From: Nymphaea colorata
Lineage: Eukaryota > Streptophyta > Magnoliopsida > Nymphaeales > Nymphaeaceae
Reading direction: 5' to 3'
Assembly (NCBI RefSeq): GCF_008831285.2
Contig: NC_045139.1
Span: 10,070,704 to 10,134,703 of the forward strand
DNA length: 64,000 bases
Below are positions 61,201 through 64,000 of the stretch, in pieces (positions within the stretch are counted from its first letter, which is position 1; every line of letters starts with the position of its first letter). Made by a program: the position numbers and the translations under genes. A model generated the notes under the pieces. That model had not been told where the DNA came from, made no database searches, and saw only the letters and a program-made list of their open reading frames with translations.

Positions 61201-62451
61201 AAAGTATGAAAATATGAATGTCTGCAGATAGGTCTTCAAACAGTTGTAGGCTAGTAGCTAGGTATCTTCGGCTGGAACTGCTCTAAAATGGCAGACATAT
61301 TTCCTCTGAGACAATATAAAGATTTTTCTTTTTTTTTTCTGTAGGGATTTCACAAGATTGACCCAGAGCGGTGGGAATTTGCAAATGAAGATTTTCTAAA
61401 AGGTCACAAGCATTTGCTAAAGAAGATTCAGAGACGTAAGCCTGTTCATAGTCATAGTCAACTACTTTCACAAACATGCAATTCTTCGGTAAACAGTGAA
61501 AGGATAGCACTAGAAAAGGAAATTCAGAATCTTGGTAAAGACAAAAGTTCCCTTCTGGAGAAACTTGGTAGATACAGGCAGCAGCAGGATGGGACCAAAA
61601 TCCAGCTTCAAGAGCTGGAGCCGTTGATTATTGAAATAGAGGAAAGACAACTGAAATTGATGCACTTCTTGGCAAAGGCTGTTAAAAACCAACACTTTCT
61701 GGACAGTCTTGTCTGTGAGTTGGAAAGGAGCATGCAGGTTATCACCATGAGTAAAAAGAGGCAGCGGCCAGACATATGTGAAGTTGTTGAAAATAACTTT
61801 ACAGAAAATGAGGTTATACAGAAACTTATTTCCACCAGAGCTTCAGGACATGATATTGGACAGACTGATGACAGGGATTCTTCAAATAAATTAAGACTGG
61901 GACTATCACCTGTGCCTTCTATAAATTTAGTCTCTGACAGTAGGCAAGGTTCCTGTGAAAGTGGAGGGATCACGCAAAATATCCATTCCAGGGAATGGGT
62001 AAGAGGCATGACCATCAGACTAGAATCTTCAATTCTAACCGAGTCACTAGATCATCCTGTCCTCACTTCGGCTCCCACCAAGGGAACTTCCTCTTTGATG
62101 AAGCATTCATCTGAGGAAATTGATGGTCATGTCCCATGCTATTTGTGCTTAACCCTTTCTTCATCCCCATTATGGGCTAGTAAATTTAGAGATCCTGTTA
62201 GTGTTCATTCTGGAGTTATTGACAGGGATAAAGAGGCAAACAGGAAAGCTACTACACATAAGAGAAATTTTGGTGGTGATGTGAACTTCTCATCATCAAA
62301 AGAAGGTCGACTTACCGACCAGGCTTCTACTGCTTCTGTTGCAAGAATAAATGATGTATTCTGGGAACAGTTTCTGACAGAAAAGCCAGTCACGTCTGAC
62401 AATGAAGAAGCATGCTCTAGTTTTAGAGAAACCCCTTGTGAGGATCAATAA
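43265..62451 (+). CDS. HSFA4: Class A4-like heat shock transcription factor
   Basis: Nuclear activator that binds heat-shock elements as a trimer. Two exons, 43265..43498 and 61345..62451, join in phase 0, making 446 aa. The intron falls after RQLNTY and before [12 protein letters not shown]. This is the conserved intron site within the DNA-binding domain of plant HSFs, but here it is 17,846 bp. The DNA-binding domain spans about residues 18-112 ([44 protein letters not shown]). A heptad coiled coil HR-A/B follows (about 130-205, starting [12 protein letters not shown]). A basic SKKRQRP (about 214) is a likely nuclear signal. An aromatic-acidic AHA activation motif, [12 protein letters not shown], lies near residue 415. 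The RKPVHSHS linker and the AHA sequence point to class A4; the class is inference from memory. Correct expression needs splicing across nested retrotransposons. Confidence 0.92.
43880..47500 (-). mobile_element. Decayed L1-type LINE ORF2
   Basis: Minus-strand motifs appear in LINE order at the expected spacing. An endonuclease-start-like [11 protein letters not shown] is near 47490. [17 protein letters not shown] (cf. FRPISLCN) with [10 protein letters not shown] is near 46060. [12 protein letters not shown] (cf. KVDLRKAYDSVN) is near 45830. LPFDYLGLP is near 45330. Stops and frameshifts interrupt all of it. Outer boundaries are approximate, and I could not find a poly(A) tail or target duplication. 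Confidence 0.72.
44179..44248 (+). repeat. 35-bp perfect tandem duplication
   Basis: The 35-bp block starting tccattccttcaacttgcct occurs twice without a spacer or mismatch, inside the 3' part of the LINE relic. Confidence 0.95.
47640..50705 (-). pseudogene. Gag-pol relic of copia element B
   Basis: Starts [10 protein letters not shown] at 50705. The gag region shares [19 protein letters not shown] with element C. The zinc knuckle is complete ([14 protein letters not shown]). At least two stops replace Trp codons: after YHVNDD (about 50217) and after SSHGD (about 49647, just before the protease IVDSGA motif). A third stop follows ILFHR (48702) and a frame change follows near 48620-48700. The integrase has [18 protein letters not shown] and [15 protein letters not shown] begins [17 protein letters not shown] and is cut off. 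Confidence 0.88.
50896..51173 (-). repeat. 5' LTR of copia element B
   Basis: 278 bp, TG...CA. It shares termini, tRNA primer spacing and two perfect hairpins (51091..51115 and 51127..51150) with the 286-bp LTRs of element C. No 3' partner survives. Confidence 0.88.
51174..52145 (-). pseudogene. Integrase remnant of copia element D
   Basis: Contains a zinc-like [14 protein letters not shown] and [10 protein letters not shown] with [14 protein letters not shown]. It also has [12 protein letters not shown] and [17 protein letters not shown], so the catalytic D-D-E positions are recognisable though local substitutions are present. After a stop and frame change, 51174..51376 carries [14 protein letters not shown], the linker typical between integrase and RT. 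It is cut by element B. Confidence 0.82.
52283..52651 (-). pseudogene. Protease region of copia element D
   Basis: Aspartic protease segment with [14 protein letters not shown] (active-site DSGAS retained), followed by a degraded C-terminal half. It is separated from the integrase piece by a frame break. Confidence 0.78.
52655..53653 (-). pseudogene. Gag of copia element D, 3' part
   Basis: Contains [17 protein letters not shown]-like gag sequence, [15 protein letters not shown], a CCHC knuckle ([14 protein letters not shown]) and a GASYPQGGQ-type low-complexity stretch. Internal stops include TGA after KKLDD (about 53500) where Trp is expected, and TAA in the GLRTEFE segment (about 53150). 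The upstream part of gag lies beyond element C. Confidence 0.82.
53654..53939 (+). repeat. 5' LTR of copia element C
   Basis: 286 bp, TGTTAG...TTCTACA. Differs from the 3' LTR at two sites (ctcctctctc versus ctcctttctc, and cctaagg versus cctaggg). Confidence 0.97.
53675..53737 (+). other. Two perfect hairpins near the LTR start
   Basis: Hairpin 1 (53675..53702) has 11-bp arms GAACCGGGTCC/GGACCCGGTTC and a 6-nt loop. Hairpin 2 (53713..53737) has 10-bp arms GGGTACCGAG/CTCGGTACCC and a 5-nt loop. The 3' LTR repeats them (58683..58710, 58721..58745). Element B keeps both, with a paired C-to-T and G-to-A change in stem 1. Confidence 0.85.
53940..53951 (+). promoter_or_regulatory. Primer-binding site of element C
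   Basis: TGGTATCAGAGC, initiator-Met tRNA type, immediately after the 5' LTR. Confidence 0.92.
54356..58667 (+). pseudogene. Gag-pol of copia element C, single frameshift
   Basis: A frame from ATG 54356 to 56737 encodes gag, protease and integrase. A second frame (open from just before 56754 to 58667) encodes RT and RNase H. Comparison with B places one extra nucleotide at about 56711..56720 in a G-rich stretch. Motifs seen are [12 protein letters not shown] (gag), [14 protein letters not shown] (protease), [18 protein letters not shown] and [13 protein letters not shown] (integrase DDE), [14 protein letters not shown] (RT YVDD), and YSDADWAGC with [11 protein letters not shown] (RNase H). 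The zinc knuckle reads [14 protein letters not shown], so the first Cys found in B is Tyr here. The frameshift separates RT from gag-integrase, so this copy is probably not autonomous. Confidence 0.92.
58662..58947 (+). repeat. 3' LTR of copia element C
   Basis: Direct repeat of 53654..53939, followed by the CCTTT target duplication and then element D sequence. Confidence 0.97.
58948..59057 (-). pseudogene. Gag N-terminus of copia element D
   Basis: Open from ATG 59057. The typical copia gag start has a [17 protein letters not shown] core, split from its remainder (53653 leftwards) by element C. The reading frames on either side correspond once the element and one target duplication are discounted. 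Confidence 0.8.
58948..59278 (-). mobile_element. Copia element D, 5' part beyond element C
   Basis: Minus-strand continuation of D. The initiator-Met tRNA primer site is at 59267..59278, then a leader, then the gag start at 59057 ([25 protein letters not shown]), running to the element C insertion. The 5' LTR of D must lie to the right of 59279; it has TATA-like and AATAAG-like sequence, but its outer end is not identifiable because no second LTR survives. Confidence 0.82.
59663..59886 (+). repeat. 112-bp perfect tandem duplication
   Basis: The block starting tctttctgattggagtatag is present at 59663..59774 and again at 59775..59886 with no difference that I can find. This indicates a very recent duplication, or an assembly artefact. 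Confidence 0.95.
60211..60412 (+). repeat. Second ~112-bp tandem duplication containing a hairpin
   Basis: The block starting aacttaggct at 60211 recurs at 60323 with one inserted base, separated by a C/A homopolymer junction. Each copy holds a perfect 12-bp inverted repeat, AACTAGCCAGTT/AACTGGCTAGTT (60237..60280 and 60350..60393), with a 20-nt loop. Confidence 0.93.
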
Positions 62452-64000
62452 GAAATGAAATTTGGGGTGGAAAAATCATGACTTGCACTACAATTATCTG
62501 GTTGTGATGTATGACTACTCAATAGTCCCTGCCACAACAGAAATAGTTCCATATCTGACTGCATATGGTCACGTGTAGAATGTAATTGGAGTTCGAGTGA
62601 CGAGTCATATGCTGTATACAGTACATTACAGTCACCTGTAAATTCTATTGATGTTTGAATGAATAAACATCTTTTGTATATTGTACATTATATAAGGATG
62701 TAGAATCTAGTTTGATGACCCATTGTTAGGAAAACTGAGACGACTCACTCTATCTCCTTCCTCATTAATTACTCATTGTTGAGTGCAACTTATGAGGAAG
62801 GAGATGGAGAAAGTTGTTCCAGTTGTTTTGGGTTGGAGTTGTCAGCATTGTCTTCCGTAGTTTGAATTTGATGATGATGGTGCACTTTATATCATTGTGA
62901 TGGGCACCTGCATTTTGCTCGGAAGGTTCCCGCTAGGTTTCCTCAGAAGTATAAAGGCTAATAGAATAACAATAAATTCATCATTAAGTTGTCAACTCCC
63001 TGCAAGTTGAACGTACGGCGTATGCATTTCTTTGATACGGGACTAAAGTTAAGGAGTCTGCTCAGTGCCCAACCTTAATCAAGTTTCTGTCAATGTGTTT
63101 TGAACTTGTCAAATGCCTTATACTCTTCTCTCGGTTCAAAAGCAAGGATCATATTTGGTAGACCTTGACAGTTTTACGTGAGGTGAGAGTATATGCTTAC
63201 TGAACTTCATATACTAAAAATGGGTTATTTGGACTAGATCCCGTGGAGTACGTCCTCGATACTAAAGGGAAAGAAAAGAGTACTTCAAAATATTTAATTT
63301 CTTTAGCATATGCATTAAGCTGTCTTATTTAATAAGGAAAGGCGAAAACAAGATTTTTATGCATTGGCTGGGTCTAAGAAATGCGTTACAAAGCTTGATG
63401 GAAGTGGTTCATGTAAATTTTAATATTCCTGTCTTTTCCTCTCATCTTACAAGATCTCTATCAGATGAAGGGCAAGATATATAGTTGTGGAAAGGCTAGT
63501 TTTCACAGTCTTGACTTTTCAATTTTCTTAATAAAGTACGGCCTTAATGCTTATTTTTCTGGTCCTGCAAATGTTCCTTCATTTCTTGTCTCCGACAATT
63601 CCGTGCAGAAATTTGAACCTCTTTTACATTTTACTACTGCTTGCTTGGTTCTGTTTTTCCTGCTTCTGTCAACTAGAAGTTGGGATTTGCAAGGTATTCC
63701 AGGAAACCATAATGCATTTCTCATTGCCTATAACACCAAATTGAGCACCATACAAGGATTTGATTTGGATTCCAAGACCAGACCTGCTATCCTTTATAGG
63801 CCAGATCTGTAGAGCAGATATCTATATATTTGGGACATTATTCCATGCTTAGCTTTCATGTGATCTCTGTTTGCGTGGTGCCTGCTTGGAAGGTAGATTA
63901 GAGTCATTAGACATCTTGATTTTGGAACTGTTAGATTTTTATTTTATTTATTTTTAGTTGCCCAAATTGAACCTGTACAGAGACCTGCCTCTACCACTTT
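62452..64000. other. HSF 3' UTR and downstream sequence
   Basis: AATAAA at 62662..62667, about 210 bp past the HSF stop, is a plausible poly(A) signal. Beyond it there is no supported gene. An open frame at 63465..63812 has no recognisable domain and may be chance, or an edge exon of a gene outside the window. Confidence 0.5.

Larger units (their letters stand above)
43499..61344 (+). other. 17.8-kb HSF intron packed with nested retroelements
   Basis: The donor is TAC|GTCAGT and the acceptor TTTTTTCTGTAG|GGA. Contents in order: unique intron, antisense LINE relic, antisense copia B (3'-truncated), antisense copia D, sense copia C inside D, rest of D, then unique sequence with two tandem duplications. 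Plant HSF introns at this site are usually from about a hundred to a few thousand bases (general knowledge). Confidence 0.88.
59279..61344. other. Remaining HSF intron, right of the retroelement nest
   Basis: Contains the unbounded 5' LTR of element D (first few hundred bases), two tandem duplications, a C-run/A-run near 60305..60323, and a segment (61030-61180) unusually rich in CTAGT/ACTAG words. No coding sequence was seen before the exon 2 acceptor. Confidence 0.55.

Noticed and set aside
63465-63812. 115-aa frame near the right edge
   Set aside because: No recognisable domain, no splice or neighbour support; left as unassigned sequence.
1-64000. CRISPR arrays, prokaryotic operons, rRNA or intact tRNA genes
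   Set aside because: None seen. The sequence is plant nuclear, and the only repeats are microsatellites, short tandem duplications and transposable elements.

Overview
The window is nuclear DNA of a flowering plant. It holds four intact, intron-containing plant genes with GT-AG splice sites, long AT-rich intergenic stretches, (TA)n microsatellites, hAT-type MITEs, SINE/LINE relics and Ty1/copia LTR retrotransposons. I cannot name the species from sequence alone.

Layout: (1) 1-7 kb is dominated by a complete but decayed copia element, A (968..6941; 474-bp LTRs; 5-bp target duplication ATTTC). Its leader is unusual: a GC island followed by a periodic CCGRTTC array. (2) 7-13.4 kb is AT-rich and gene-poor, with a hAT MITE flanked by a perfect 8-bp duplication, short tandem repeats and a tRNA-derived SINE-like sequence. 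(3) 13.6-17.9 kb, plus strand: a TMK-family leucine-rich-repeat receptor kinase, two exons, 933 aa. (4) 18-23.4 kb: intergenic, with (TA)n tracts and three hAT-like MITEs. (5) 23.4-25.5 kb, minus strand: a secreted GH17 endo-1,3-beta-glucosidase with a C-terminal CBM43/X8 domain, three exons, 464 aa. (6) 25.5-37.8 kb: intergenic, with a DUF4283-type LINE ORF1 relic and a 1.76-kb terminal-inverted-repeat element. (7) 37.9-42.1 kb, plus strand: a selenium-binding protein 1 homologue, seven exons, 501 aa. (8) 43.3-62.5 kb, plus strand: a class A4-like heat shock factor, 446 aa, whose single intron is 17,846 bp.

The HSF intron is the most striking structure. It contains an antisense LINE relic, an antisense copia element truncated within reverse transcriptase (B), a second antisense copia (D) into which B inserted, and a young sense-oriented copia (C). 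C splits D's gag, has a clean CCTTT duplication and LTRs differing at only 2 of 286 positions. B and C belong to one family, and their LTRs share two perfect inverted repeats, one with a compensatory base-pair change. Past the nest lie two separate ~112-bp tandem duplications.

The four host genes do not form a pathway: surface signalling, cell-wall glucan hydrolysis, a methanethiol-oxidase/selenium-binding-type enzyme and stress transcription. I found no CRISPR, prokaryotic operon, rRNA or canonical tRNA gene. Exon boundaries were set by reading splice sites against remembered family proteins, and every coding sum is a multiple of three.
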